A stretch of DNA of 64,000 nucleotides from Betaproteobacteria bacterium. GTDB taxonomy: Bacteria > Pseudomonadota > Gammaproteobacteria > Burkholderiales > SG8-39. The notes below the pieces were generated by a model. It worked only from the letters and a program-made list of their open reading frames with translations. It ran no database searches and had not been told where the DNA came from. Location of the stretch: NCBI GenBank assembly GCA_016713125.1, contig JADJPT010000001.1:62001-126000 (forward strand), read 5' to 3'. The position numbers and the translations under genes were made by a program. This document shows, in pieces, positions 1 to 10,180 of this stretch (position 1 is its first letter; each line of letters begins with the position of its first letter).

Positions 1-671
1 TTGCCCGGGGGCTCGTTCATCTGGCCGAACACCATCGCCACCTTGTCGAGAACCTTGGACTCCTCCATCTCATGGTAGAAGTCGTTGCCCTCGCGGGTGC
101 GCTCGCCGACGCCGGCGAAAACCGAATAGCCGCCGTACGATTTGGCGATGTTGTTGATGAGTTCCATCATGTTCACGGTCTTGCCCACGCCGGCGCCGCC
201 GAACAGGCCGATCTTGCCGCCTTTGGCGAACGGGCAGATCAGGTCGATGACCTTGATGCCTGTGGGAAGCAGTTCCACTGACGGCGAGAGTTCGTCGAAC
301 TTCGGCGCCGACTGGTGGATGGAGCGGCGCTCCTCGGTCATGATCGGACCCGCGTCGTCGATCGGGCGACCCAGCACATCCATGATGCGGCCCAGAGTTG
401 CGGTGCCCACGGGCACCGAGATCGGGGCGCCGGTGCCGCGCACCTTCATGCCGCGGCGCAAGCCGTCGGAAGAGCCCAGCGCGATGGTGCGCACCACGCC
501 GTCACCCAACTGCTGTTCGACCTCGAAAGTCAGGCCTTTTTCTGCGAGCGTGTTGCTCGCGTCGTCCTCGAGGACCAGAGCCTCGTAGATATGGGGCATC
601 GCATCGCGCGGAAACTCGATGTCGGTCACTGCGCCGATGCACTGGACGATGGTGCCTTGAACTTGTGCCAT
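1..671 (-). CDS. atpD: ATP synthase F1 subunit beta (partial, C-terminus outside window)
   Basis: This is the catalytic beta subunit of F1Fo ATP synthase, which makes ATP at the cytoplasmic face of the membrane. The visible 223 codons begin MAQVQGTIVQ and carry the N-terminal beta-barrel, then the nucleotide-binding domain with the P-loop GGAGVGKTVNMMELI and the GERTREGNDFY motif. The gene runs off the left edge, so roughly the C-terminal half is missing from view. The start at 671 is the only ATG giving the family N-terminus. It is the last visible gene of the atp operon and follows atpG by 54 bases. atpC would be expected next, beyond the edge. Confidence 0.97.
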   Translation of the reverse strand, partial: MAQVQGTIVQCIGAVTDIEFPRDAMPHIYEALVLEDDASNTLAEKGLTFEVEQQLGDGVVRTIALGSSDGLRRGMKVRGTGAPISVPVGTATLGRIMDVLGRPIDDAGPIMTEERRSIHQSAPKFDELSPSVELLPTGIKVIDLICPFAKGGKIGLFGGAGVGKTVNMMELINNIAKSYGGYSVFAGVGERTREGNDFYHEMEESKVLDKVAMVFGQMNEPPG

Positions 672-725
672 GGTGTCTTCCTGAGTGTTCTATGCGTTCG
701 ATTCTGGATTCGTAGCGGAGCAGAC

Positions 726-1589
726 CTAGACGGCCGCGGCTCCGCTCACAATTTCGGAAAGTTCCTTGGTGATCGCCGCCTGGCGCGCCTTGTTGTAGAC
801 CAGCGTCAGTTCATCGATCACGCTGCCGGCATTGTCGGAGGCGGCTTTCATTGCCACCATGCGCGCAGACTGTTCGGATGCCATGTTCTCGGAGACCGCA
901 CCGAAGACGATGGCTTCCACGTAGCGCGTCAGCACCTGGTCGAGCACCGCTTTGGCGTCCGGCTCGTACAGGTAATCCCAGGAGCCTTCCGGCGAACCGA
1001 GCTTGTCGCCCGAGAGCGGCAGCAGTTGCTCCATGACCGGTTCCTGCTTCATCGTGTTGATGAATCTGGTGTAGAAGACCACCAGTTTGTCGAAGCGGTC
1101 TTCGGTATAGCCGTCGAGCATGACCTTGATCGCGCCAATCAACTTGTCCATCTGCGGACGGTCGCCCATGCCGGTTACATGGGACACGACGTTGGCCCCC
1201 AGTCGCTGCATGAAGCCGAAACCCTTGTTGCCGATCGCGCAGACCTCGAACTTCTCGCCCTGCGCCTCCCACTCCTTCATCCGGTTCATGGCCATGCGCT
1301 GAACGTTGGTGTTCAGGCCGCCGCACAGACCCTTGTCGGTCGTGATGATGATGATGCCGACCTTCTTCACCGAATCGCGCTCGACCAGGAACGGATGGCG
1401 GTACTCGGGATTGGCGTGGGAGATATGGGCCGCGACGTTGCGGATCTTCTCACCGTAGGGGCGGGCCGCACGCATGCGTTCCTGCGCCTTCCTCATCTTC
1501 GAGGCGGCGACCATCTCCATGGCCTTGGTGATCTTGCGCGTGTTCTGCACGCTCTTGATCTTGGTTCGGATCTCTTTCGAGCCCGGCAT
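726..1589 (-). CDS. atpG: ATP synthase F1 subunit gamma
   Basis: This is the central rotor stalk of F1, which couples proton-driven rotation to catalysis in the alpha/beta hexamer. The 287-residue protein starts MPGSKEIRTKIKSVQNTRKI, the conserved N-terminal coiled-coil helix. It ends with the matching C-terminal helix (IDELTLVYNKARQAAITKEL followed by a short EIVSGAAAV tail), which completes the asymmetric shaft. The length matches other proteobacterial gamma subunits (about 287-290). It lies between atpA and atpD with 43- and 54-base gaps, the standard atp operon order. Confidence 0.97.
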   Translation of the reverse strand: MPGSKEIRTKIKSVQNTRKITKAMEMVAASKMRKAQERMRAARPYGEKIRNVAAHISHANPEYRHPFLVERDSVKKVGIIIITTDKGLCGGLNTNVQRMAMNRMKEWEAQGEKFEVCAIGNKGFGFMQRLGANVVSHVTGMGDRPQMDKLIGAIKVMLDGYTEDRFDKLVVFYTRFINTMKQEPVMEQLLPLSGDKLGSPEGSWDYLYEPDAKAVLDQVLTRYVEAIVFGAVSENMASEQSARMVAMKAASDNAGSVIDELTLVYNKARQAAITKELSEIVSGAAAV

Positions 1590-1632
1590 GTCTTTGCTCC
1601 GCTAGTTCGGCAGGAAGGTGACTGTAAGCGGC

Positions 1633-3180
<1,548 letters not shown>

Positions 3181-3200
3181 GACTGCTCCTGGATGCTTGC

Positions 3201-3737
3201 TTATGCTTTGAGAGCGTGCTCGAGCGTCGCGAGCTGCGCGCGCACCGAGCCGTCGATGACCTTGTCGCCCATGACGATCTTCACGCCGCCGATCAGCGCC
3301 TTGTCCACGCTGACACTGGTTTTCACCTTGCGACCGGTGTGTTGCTCGAGCTTGGCCACCAGCCCGGCGAGTTGCGCCTGATCCAGTTCGAACGCGCTGG
3401 TCACTTCGGCTTCGACCACGCCTTCGCGCTCGTTCTTGAGCGCCTCGAACTGGGTGCGAATTTCCGGCAGCAGTTCAACCCGGTGGTTGTCAGCCAGCAC
3501 GCGCACGAAGTTCTCGGCCTCCCCGGACAACTTGCCGGTCAGGATGGAAACGAACAGACCGGCGGTTTGCGCGCTGGAAAAGCTCGGGTTGCCGATCTGC
3601 ACGCGCACGCGTTCGTCGGCCGCGACCTGGGCGAGCGCCGCGAGCATGCCGGACCATTCGGTCAGCTTGCCGGCGCCGTCGGCCAGGCCGAAGACGGCTT
3701 CGGCGTAGGGTCGGGCAATGGTGCTCGGTTCGATCAT
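3201..3737 (-). CDS. atpH: ATP synthase F1 subunit delta
   Basis: This stator subunit joins the top of the F1 alpha subunits to the peripheral b-subunit stalk. The 178 residues begin MIEPSTIARPYAEAVFGLA, the typical N-terminal six-helix-domain start. They end with the conserved C-terminal segment SVDKALIGGVKIVMGDKVID. The length is normal for the OSCP/delta family. The gene lies 5 bases after atpF and 20 bases before atpA, so translation is probably coupled. Confidence 0.97.
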   Translation of the reverse strand: MIEPSTIARPYAEAVFGLADGAGKLTEWSGMLAALAQVAADERVRVQIGNPSFSSAQTAGLFVSILTGKLSGEAENFVRVLADNHRVELLPEIRTQFEALKNEREGVVEAEVTSAFELDQAQLAGLVAKLEQHTGRKVKTSVSVDKALIGGVKIVMGDKVIDGSVRAQLATLEHALKA

Positions 3738-3742
3738 GGTTT

Positions 3743-4213
3743 CTAGAATTGCTTCTTGATGCCGTCGAGCAGTTCGGCATGCGCCTTGGCGTCGACCTCA
3801 CGCTGCAGGATCTTTGCCGCGCCGGCAACCGCCAGCGAGGCAACCTGCTCGCGCAGGCTGTCGCGCGCGCGCGCCACTTCCTGGGCGACGTCGGCCTTAG
3901 CGGCGGCAAGCAGACGCTCGCCCTCCGCCTTGGCGGCTGCCTTGGATTCCTCGATCGCCTGAGACGCGCGTTTCTCCGCCTGAGCAACGATTTCGGCAGC
4001 GCGTTCACGCGCCTGGCGGACCTCGAGTTCCCCGCGTTCCTGGGCCTCGGTCAGCGAACGGCGGCCCTGGTCGGCGGCAGCGAGGCCGTCGGCGATGCGC
4101 TTGTTGCGTTCGTCGATCGCATCGATGAGCAGCGGCCAGACGAACTTGACCGTGAACCCGATGAGGATCGCGAACGAGATCGCCTGGGCGATCAGCGTCG
4201 CGTTGATGTTCAT
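3743..4213 (-). CDS. atpF: ATP synthase Fo subunit b
   Basis: This is the peripheral stalk of the ATP synthase. It has one N-terminal membrane helix (MNINATLIAQAISFAILIGF) followed by a long alanine-, glutamate- and arginine-rich coiled coil that dimerises and reaches up to delta. The 156 residues match the usual length. The frame stays open another 24 codons upstream, but that stretch has no family resemblance and the ATG at 4213 gives the canonical b-subunit start. It lies between atpE and atpH. Confidence 0.96.
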   Translation of the reverse strand: MNINATLIAQAISFAILIGFTVKFVWPLLIDAIDERNKRIADGLAAADQGRRSLTEAQERGELEVRQARERAAEIVAQAEKRASQAIEESKAAAKAEGERLLAAAKADVAQEVARARDSLREQVASLAVAGAAKILQREVDAKAHAELLDGIKKQF

Positions 4214-4238
4214 GAGTGCCCCCGTGCGACGGTGGCGC

Positions 4239-4520
4239 TTACTTCGCGACGGCGAGCAGCGCGTTGAGCAGCGGACCGCCGGCAAAGTACATGGCCAGGC
4301 CGACGCCGATCAGGAACGCCGCGTCGATCAGGCCGGCGAGGATGAACATGAACTTCTGCAGCTGCGGAATCAGCTCGGGCTGACGGCCGGCGGCTTCGAG
4401 GAACTTGGAGCCCATGATGCCGATGCCGATACAGGCGCCGATGGCGCCCAGACCGATGATCAGACCGATGGCAATCGCCGTGGAGCCTTGAACGCTGGCG
4501 AGCATCATCAATTTTTCCAT
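4239..4520 (-). CDS. atpE: ATP synthase Fo subunit c
   Basis: This proteolipid forms the rotating c-ring. The 93 residues form two membrane helices. The first carries the glycine-rich packing motif (GLGAIGACIGIGIMG), the polar loop is RQPELI, and the second carries the ion-binding aspartate in GLIDAAFLIG. No Na+-type second-site glutamine/serine set is evident, so proton coupling is inferred. The protein is about 12-15 residues longer than E. coli subunit c because of a short C-terminal tail, which is within the range of betaproteobacterial homologues. Confidence 0.97.
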   Translation of the reverse strand: MEKLMMLASVQGSTAIAIGLIIGLGAIGACIGIGIMGSKFLEAAGRQPELIPQLQKFMFILAGLIDAAFLIGVGLAMYFAGGPLLNALLAVAK

Positions 4521-4565
4521 TGCCGTTTTTCCTTTCGTAGATGAATCTGAGGGGGAGGAGAGAGC

Positions 4566-5366
4566 TTAGTGGTGTTCGTGCGCCATCGCGATGTACACGA
4601 CGGTGAGCACCATGAAAATGAAGGCCTGCAGCAGGATGATCAGAATGTGGAAGATCGCCCACGCAGCCGAAAGCACTGCCGAAGGCAGGAGCCACATCCA
4701 GCTGGTACCGAGCAGGGCGAGCAGGATGAAAATCAGTTCGCCCGCATACATGTTGCCGAACAGCCGCATCGCCAGCGACACGGGCTTCGAGAGATATTCG
4801 ATCACGTTCAGCACAAAGTTCTGGATCCAGAACAGCGGATTGCTGCCGAACGGGGCGGTAAACAGCTCGTGTACGAACCCGCCGGCGCCCTTGGCCTTGA
4901 AACTGAAGAAAATGGTCAGGAAGAACACCATCAGCGAGAGCGCGAAAGTGGTGTTCAGGTCGGTGGTTGGCACCGCCTTCCAGTTGTGCAGCCCGACCGA
5001 TTCGGTGCCCTTGGCGACGAAATCGACCGGGATCAGGTCGACCAGGTTCATCATGAACACCCAGACGAAGATGGTCAGCGCGAGAGGGGCGAGGAACTTT
5101 CGGTCGCCGGGAAAGATATCCTTGACCGTGCCGTCGACGAACTCGACGATCAGCTCGATGAAGCCCTGCAGGCGTCCAGGCACTCCGGTCGTCGCGCGCT
5201 TGGCCACCAGATAGAAGGTGCCGATGCCGACGATGCCCAGCAACCAGCCCATGATGATCGAGTCGAGGTTCAGGGTCCAGAAACCGCCGTCACCGACCGT
5301 GATCTTCAGGTTGGTGAGGTGGTGTGTGATGTACTCGCCGGGGGTGAGTTCGGTTCCGCTAGCCAT
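4566..5366 (-). CDS. atpB: ATP synthase Fo subunit a
   Basis: This membrane stator subunit provides the two proton half-channels against the c-ring. The 266-residue protein has several hydrophobic helices and the signature SLAMRLFGNMYAGELIF, whose arginine is the essential residue facing the c-ring carboxylate. The length matches E. coli AtpB (271). It lies 42 bases downstream of atpI and 45 bases upstream of atpE, in canonical operon order. Confidence 0.97.
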   Translation of the reverse strand: MASGTELTPGEYITHHLTNLKITVGDGGFWTLNLDSIIMGWLLGIVGIGTFYLVAKRATTGVPGRLQGFIELIVEFVDGTVKDIFPGDRKFLAPLALTIFVWVFMMNLVDLIPVDFVAKGTESVGLHNWKAVPTTDLNTTFALSLMVFFLTIFFSFKAKGAGGFVHELFTAPFGSNPLFWIQNFVLNVIEYLSKPVSLAMRLFGNMYAGELIFILLALLGTSWMWLLPSAVLSAAWAIFHILIILLQAFIFMVLTVVYIAMAHEHH

Positions 5367-5408
5367 GAATGCGCCGGGCTTGGCCCGCTATTCCTAGAAA
5401 GTGCAATC

Positions 5409-5768
5409 TCAAAAGAGCAACAGCAGCGTATACGCCATCAGTGTCGCGACGAAGGTGGCGATGTAAGCGCCCGCGTGTTCCGCATCGACCCCCGGCAGGC
5501 TTACCGCCAGCAGGATGATCGTGGAGCTTATGCGCGCCAGTTCCGCCACCACGTACGCACCGAATGCGCTGCGCACCTGTTCCCTCGCGCCGCGTGCTGC
5601 CAGCGCGCCGTGAACCGCGACAAATGCCACGGCCCCTACGCTTCCCGCCATCGCGCCCAGCGCCGCCGACTGCGCAGAAGCTGTGCCATCCGCAAACCAC
5701 GCGATCAGCGCGCAAATCAACGCGATCACTGCCTGCAGACCGAGGAGTCGTCCGAGCTGGAGACCCAT
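5409..5768 (-). CDS. atpI: ATP synthase subunit I (AtpI-like assembly protein)
   Basis: This small four-helix membrane protein is probably AtpI, the first gene of the atp operon, which in other bacteria helps assemble the c-ring. About 119 residues are predicted from the ATG at 5768. A TTG four codons upstream (5780) is an alternative start. Hydrophobic segments fall near residues 8-25, 38-55, 72-92 and 98-118. Sequence conservation in this family is weak, so the call rests mainly on size, topology and its place directly before atpB. Confidence 0.85.
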   Translation of the reverse strand: MGLQLGRLLGLQAVIALICALIAWFADGTASAQSAALGAMAGSVGAVAFVAVHGALAARGAREQVRSAFGAYVVAELARISSTIILLAVSLPGVDAEHAGAYIATFVATLMAYTLLLLF

Positions 5769-5823
5769 GGGCAACGCCAAAAAGCCGCGGATTTTAGGCG
5801 TAAACGCCGATGAAAGTCAAAAG

Positions 5824-6666
5824 TCAGCTTCGTAAGCGCGCGAGCAATTCGTCCAGATGTTCATAGCTCGCGTAATGCACGACCAGCTTGCCACGGCCCT
5901 TGCGACCGGGCTTGATCTCCACCGTCGTACCGGCTTTCTCCGAAGCTTCTTCCTGTAGCCGTTCCAGATCGCGATCGGCCTTGCGTCGCGTCTTGGTACC
6001 GGCGGGAGTGCGCAGCCAAAGCTGCACCAGGGCTTCGGTTTCACGCACCGACATGGCGCGCGCGGCGACGCGGTTGGCAGCCTCTATCTGGCGGGCGCCG
6101 TCCAGAGCCAGCAGCGCGCGCCCATGTCCCATCTCCAGCACGCCCTCCATCAGCATGGCCTGAACGGGTTTGGCAAGATTCAACAGCCGCAGCAGATTGC
6201 TCGCGGCGCTGCGCGAGCGGCCCACGGCATCGGCCGCCTGTTGGTGGGTGAGTTTGAACTCGTCAACCAGCCTTTGCAGTCCGGCGGCCTCCTCCATGGG
6301 ATTGAGGTCTTCGCGCTGGATGTTCTCGATCAGTGCCATGGCAGCTGTCGCCTCGTCCGGCACTTCGCGCACCAGGGCGGGTATTTCGCTCAGTCCCGCC
6401 ATCTGGGCTGCACGCCAGCGCCGTTCACCGGCGATCAGTTCATACCGGTCCTTGTCGACCGGGCGCACCAGCACCGGCTGCATCAAGCCCTGGGTCCTGA
6501 TCGATGCTGCGAGTTCGGACAGGGCTTCTTGATCCATGCGCGTACGGGGCTGGTATTTGCCGGGCCGGATGCGAGACACCGGCAGCGTCGCCAGCGCGTC
6601 CTTGGGGGCTTCGTCTCCGCCGAGCAGCGCGTCGAGGCCTCGCCCCAGGCCTTTGGGTTTGATCAT
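5824..6666 (-). CDS. parB: Chromosome partitioning protein ParB (Spo0J-like)
   Basis: ParB is a CTP-dependent DNA clamp that loads at parS sites and recruits ParA and SMC to segregate origins. The 280-residue protein starts with the ParA-interacting motif KGLGRGLDALLGG. The ParB/Srx nucleotide-binding fold follows, with GERRWRAA and the ENIQREDLNPMEEA element. Next comes a helix-turn-helix (THQQAADAVGRSRSAASNLL) and a C-terminal dimerisation domain. Its ATG overlaps the parA stop (ATGA), so the two are translationally coupled. Two matching parS sites lie about 3.4 kb upstream at 10049 and 10100. Confidence 0.97.
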   Translation of the reverse strand: MIKPKGLGRGLDALLGGDEAPKDALATLPVSRIRPGKYQPRTRMDQEALSELAASIRTQGLMQPVLVRPVDKDRYELIAGERRWRAAQMAGLSEIPALVREVPDEATAAMALIENIQREDLNPMEEAAGLQRLVDEFKLTHQQAADAVGRSRSAASNLLRLLNLAKPVQAMLMEGVLEMGHGRALLALDGARQIEAANRVAARAMSVRETEALVQLWLRTPAGTKTRRKADRDLERLQEEASEKAGTTVEIKPGRKGRGKLVVHYASYEHLDELLARLRS

Positions 6667-7472
6667 GAGGGTTCCGTGAGCTTGGTTGTGGATGCCAGTG
6701 GCAACTCGTCCGGCAGGCGCGCCAGCAGTTCTTCGGCCAGCGCCAGATAGGCTTGTGCGCCCTTGGAAGCCTTGTCCCAGACCACCGCGGGCACACCATA
6801 ACTCGGTGCCTCGGCCAGACGGACGTTGCGCGGCACGAGGGTTTTGAACACCTTGTCGCCGAAGTGCTGCTCAAGTTGCGCCGATACCTGCTGCGAAAGG
6901 GTATTGCGCGGGTCGTACATCGTGCGCACCAGCCCACCGATTTCAAGCGCGGGATTCAAGTGAGCACGTACTCTCTTAACAGTCCCCACCAGATCTGACA
7001 GACCTTCAAGGGCGTAGTACTCGCACTGCATGGGGATCAATACCGCTTCGGCGGCCACCAAGCCATTGATGGTCAGCAGGGACAGGGAGGGCGGACAATC
7101 AATGAGTACGAACTCATACTCGCCCGCCACGGTCGCCAGCGCGGCCTTGAGCCGGCCTTCGCGGTTGGGCAGATCCACCAGTTCGATCTCGGCCCCCGCC
7201 AGTTCGCGGTTGGCCGGCAGGACATCGTAGCCACCCTTGCCCGCCGCAACCCGTATGGTCGAAACCTCGCCCAGGCCAAGCAGTACGTGGTAAACGGTGC
7301 GCGAAACGCTGCGCTTGTCCACGCCGCTACCCATGGTGGCGTTGCCCTGTGGATCCAGATCGACCAGCAGCACACGCCTCCCCGCTTCGGCCAGGGCTGC
7401 TGCCAGATTGACGCTGGTGGTGGTCTTGCCGACTCCACCCTTCTGATTGACGACCGCAAACAGGCGCGGCAT
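6663..7472 (-). CDS. parA: Chromosome partitioning ATPase ParA (Soj-like)
   Basis: This Walker-type ATPase drives origin segregation by forming a nucleoid-bound gradient cleared by ParB. The 269 residues begin MPRLFAVVNQKGGVGKTTTS, with the deviant Walker A signature lysine and the A' motif (DLDPQGNAT), and carry the Walker B region FVLIDCPPSLS. The open frame extends to 8006 but overlaps rsmG there, so the ATG at 7472 is chosen. It has the family N-terminus and begins 2 bases after the rsmG stop. There is no long N-terminal extension, so this is the chromosomal short form rather than the plasmid type. Confidence 0.97.
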   Translation of the reverse strand: MPRLFAVVNQKGGVGKTTTSVNLAAALAEAGRRVLLVDLDPQGNATMGSGVDKRSVSRTVYHVLLGLGEVSTIRVAAGKGGYDVLPANRELAGAEIELVDLPNREGRLKAALATVAGEYEFVLIDCPPSLSLLTINGLVAAEAVLIPMQCEYYALEGLSDLVGTVKRVRAHLNPALEIGGLVRTMYDPRNTLSQQVSAQLEQHFGDKVFKTLVPRNVRLAEAPSYGVPAVVWDKASKGAQAYLALAEELLARLPDELPLASTTKLTEPS

Positions 7473-7474
7473 GG

Positions 7475-8122
7475 CTAGGCTCCCGGTTCCTGAAAACGGC
7501 AGATCACGATATGGCGCTCGCCCTCGACGGCAGGCACTTGCAATCGGATGGGCGTGCCGCAGCACAGGCCGCCCGGCAGCTGTGCCAGTTCGGCTTGCGG
7601 ATAAACGCCCTTCATGGCGATGAACGGCCCGCCGGGACGAACCAGATGCCGGCACGCGGCAACGAAAGCAGCGATTTCGGCGAAGGCGCGGGAGATCGCC
7701 GCTTCGAAGCGCTGCTCCGGGTGCCAGTCCTCGGCGCGACCCACCCGGACTTCCAGGTTGGGTAAGCTGAGTTCGATGGCGGCCTGGCGCAGGAATGCGC
7801 CCTTCTTGCTGTTGCTGTCGTTCACCGCCACACGCCGTTGGGGCTGGGCGATGGCGATGGGAATGCCCGGCAGGCCGCCGCCGGATCCTATGTCCGGCAG
7901 AGCGCCTTCCGGGAGGTGCGGCAACACGGCTAGGGAGTCGAGCAGATGATGGCTGACCATACGCTCGGGTTCGCGTATCGCGGTCAGGTTGTAGGTGCGA
8001 TTCCACTTCGCCAGCAGTTCGACATAGGCGAGCAGACGGGCCACCGCATCCGCAGGCAACGCCAGACCCAGACTTTCCAGTCCGCGCATCAATGCGGCAC
8101 TCGTGGCCGCGGTCGCGGTCAC
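7475..8122 (-). CDS. rsmG: 16S rRNA (guanine527-N7)-methyltransferase RsmG
   Basis: RsmG methylates G527 of 16S rRNA using SAM. The 215-residue protein has the N-terminal KWNRTYNLTAI motif and the SAM-binding loop DIGSGGGLPGIPIA, with DSNSKK following on the next strand. The start codon is GTG at 8122, overlapping the mnmG stop (GTGA). mnmG-rsmG-parA-parB is a conserved origin-proximal string in proteobacteria. Confidence 0.96.
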   Translation of the reverse strand: MTATAATSAALMRGLESLGLALPADAVARLLAYVELLAKWNRTYNLTAIREPERMVSHHLLDSLAVLPHLPEGALPDIGSGGGLPGIPIAIAQPQRRVAVNDSNSKKGAFLRQAAIELSLPNLEVRVGRAEDWHPEQRFEAAISRAFAEIAAFVAACRHLVRPGGPFIAMKGVYPQAELAQLPGGLCCGTPIRLQVPAVEGERHIVICRFQEPGA

Positions 8123-10011
8123 GCGGTCTTGCGCGCCGGCGGGAAGCCGCGCTTCAGATGCACCAGCAACAGGGCGATAGCCGCGGGCGTCACACCCTGC
8201 ATGCGTGCGGCCTGACCCAGAGTCTGCGGCTTGTGTCGGTTCAACCTCTGCTGCACCTCAGTCGACAGGCCGCGTACTTCGCAATAGTCGAGGTCGGCGG
8301 GCAGTTGCAGCGATTCCTGGGCTACCCGGCGCGTCACTTCGTCTTTCTGGCGGTCGATATAACCGGAGTACTTGGCCTGGATCTCCACCTGATCGGCCAC
8401 CACCGAATCCTCCACCGCAGGACCGGCCCCGGGCAGGCTCATCAGCGCGGCGTAGGACACGTCAGGTCGACGCAGCAGCTCGGCCAAGGTGTATTCGCGC
8501 TCTATGGCCTTGCCGAGCACACGTTCCGCATCCACCGCATCGAGTGTGCGCGGTGTCACCCAGATGGAGGCCAGTCGCTGCTGCTCGGCGGATATGGCGT
8601 CGCGCTTGCGGTTGAAAAGGTCCCAGCGCTGGTCGTCCACCAGACCCAGTCTCCGGCCGGTCTCCGTCAGGCGCAGATCGGCGTTGTCCTCGCGCAGCAT
8701 CAACCGGTACTCGGCACGGCTGGTGAACATTCGGTAGGGCTCGGTCACACCGCGCGTGATCAGGTCGTCGACCAGCACGCCCAGATAGGCCTCGTCGCGC
8801 CGCGGGCACCATGGGTCCTTCTCTCGTGCCAGTAGTGCAGCGTTCAATCCGGCCAGCAGACCCTGCGCCCCCGCCTCTTCATAGCCCGTGGTGCCGTTGA
8901 TCTGTCCGGCAAAGAACAGGCCGGCGATCGACTTGGTCTCCAGCGACGACTTCAGATTGCGCGGATCGAAATAATCGTACTCGATGGCGTACCCGGGGCG
9001 CAGGATGTGCGCATTCTCCAGTCCGCGGATGCTGTGCACGGCTGCCAGCTGCACGTCGAAAGGCAGACTGGTGGATATGCCGTTCGGATAGATCTCGTGC
9101 GTCGTCAGGCCTTCAGGTTCGAGGAAGATCTGGTGGCTGTTCTTGCCGGCAAAGCGATGGATCTTGTCCTCGATGGAAGGGCAATACCGCGGCCCTACGC
9201 CCTGAATTACGCCCGTGAACATCGGGGAGCGGTCCAGCCCCGCACGGATGATCTCGTGCGTGCGCTCATTGGTGTGCGTGATCCAGCACGGCAACTGGGT
9301 CGGATGCATGTCGCGCCGGCCCAGGTAGGAAAACACCGGCTCCGGCGTATCGCCCGGCTGCACTTCCATGACTGAAAAATCGATCGTACGTCCATCGATG
9401 CGCGGCGGCGTACCGGTCTTCAGGCGTCCCACGGGCAACTGCAACTCGCGAAGGCGTGCGGCGAGATTGACCGAGGCCGGATCCCCCGCTCGCCCGCCGG
9501 TGGTGTTTTCCAGGCCGACATGGATCTTCCCGGCCAGGAAAGTGCCGGCCGTCAGCACGATGGCGCGGGCACGAAACTCCGTACCCAGCTGCGTCACCAC
9601 GCCGACTGCGCGAGAGCCTTCCAGCACGATATCGTCCACCGCGGACTGGAACAGGGTCAGGTTGGGCTGGTTCTCGATACGCCGACGCATGGCCTGTCGA
9701 TACAGCACGCGATCAGCCTGGGCACGGGTGGCACGTACCGCCGACCCCTTGGACGAGTTCAGGGTGCGGAACTGAATCCCCGACTCGTCGGTGGCCAGAG
9801 CCATCGCGCCGCCCAAGGCATCGACCTCCTTGACCAGGTGGCCCTTGCCTATCCCCCCGATGGAAGGATTGCAGGACATCTGCCCCAGGGTTTCGATGCT
9901 GTGCGTGAGCAACAGCGTGGCGCAGCCGGCGCGTGCGGCGGCCAGGGCCGCTTCGCTGCCCGCGTGGCCGCCACCGATCACGATGACATCGAATTCCTTG
10001 GAAAAACGCAT
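8119..10011 (-). CDS. mnmG: tRNA uridine-5-carboxymethylaminomethyl modification enzyme MnmG (GidA)
   Basis: This FAD-dependent enzyme works with MnmE to build the (carboxymethyl)aminomethyl group on the wobble uridine of several tRNAs. The 630-residue protein starts MRFSKEFDVIVIGGGHAGSE, the FAD-binding Rossmann motif. It carries the conserved GLFFAGQINGTTGYEEAGAQ segment and a helical C-terminal domain that binds MnmE. An in-frame ATG at 10056 would add 15 residues overlapping a parS site, so the ATG at 10011 is preferred. Its partner gene mnmE is about 13 kb away here instead of nearby. Confidence 0.97.
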   Translation of the reverse strand: MRFSKEFDVIVIGGGHAGSEAALAAARAGCATLLLTHSIETLGQMSCNPSIGGIGKGHLVKEVDALGGAMALATDESGIQFRTLNSSKGSAVRATRAQADRVLYRQAMRRRIENQPNLTLFQSAVDDIVLEGSRAVGVVTQLGTEFRARAIVLTAGTFLAGKIHVGLENTTGGRAGDPASVNLAARLRELQLPVGRLKTGTPPRIDGRTIDFSVMEVQPGDTPEPVFSYLGRRDMHPTQLPCWITHTNERTHEIIRAGLDRSPMFTGVIQGVGPRYCPSIEDKIHRFAGKNSHQIFLEPEGLTTHEIYPNGISTSLPFDVQLAAVHSIRGLENAHILRPGYAIEYDYFDPRNLKSSLETKSIAGLFFAGQINGTTGYEEAGAQGLLAGLNAALLAREKDPWCPRRDEAYLGVLVDDLITRGVTEPYRMFTSRAEYRLMLREDNADLRLTETGRRLGLVDDQRWDLFNRKRDAISAEQQRLASIWVTPRTLDAVDAERVLGKAIEREYTLAELLRRPDVSYAALMSLPGAGPAVEDSVVADQVEIQAKYSGYIDRQKDEVTRRVAQESLQLPADLDYCEVRGLSTEVQQRLNRHKPQTLGQAARMQGVTPAAIALLLVHLKRGFPPARKTA

Positions 10012-10048
10012 GATGGCGCCGCTGAAAAGAGGCGCAATGATACGCCAA

Positions 10049-10064
10049 TGTTTCACGTGGAACT
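10049..10064. promoter_or_regulatory. parS site 1 (ParB-binding)
   Basis: The 16-mer TGTTTCACGTGGAACT matches the chromosomal parS consensus (TGTTTCACGTGAAACA / TGTTCCACGTGGAACA) apart from the last base and the mixed T/C half-sites. It lies 38 bases upstream of the mnmG start and about 17 kb from dnaA, a normal origin-proximal position. ParB and ParA are encoded just downstream of mnmG-rsmG. Confidence 0.9.
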
Positions 10065-10099
10065 ACGCGCAATAACGAGAGCTTAGGGGCCTCGCTTGA

Positions 10100-10115
10100 T
10101 GTTCCACGTGGAACA
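10100..10115. promoter_or_regulatory. parS site 2 (ParB-binding, perfect palindrome)
   Basis: TGTTCCACGTGGAACA is a perfect 16-bp palindrome and an exact form of the known parS sequence. It starts 51 bases from the start of site 1, so the pair could load two clamps close together. Confidence 0.95.
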
Positions 10116-10136
10116 CCCGGGGTTCGCAAAGAATAA

Positions 10137-10160
10137 AAAAGGGCGCCCGCAGGCGCCCTT
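10137..10160 (-). terminator. Rho-independent terminator of the Bug protein gene
   Basis: On the minus strand the sequence reads AAGGGCGCC, a 4-base loop, GGCGCCCTT, then a run of T. This is a strong hairpin plus U-tract, 20 bases after the stop codon at 10181. It isolates the 10181-12335 transcript from the parS/mnmG region. Confidence 0.9.
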
Positions 10161-10180
10161 CCCGTTCGGCCCGACCGGAG

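Noticed and set aside
4239..4520. Sodium-type ATP synthase c subunit
   Set aside because: The ion-binding helix reads GLIDAAFLIG and the extra Na+-ligand pattern was not seen. The longer C-terminus is common in betaproteobacteria.
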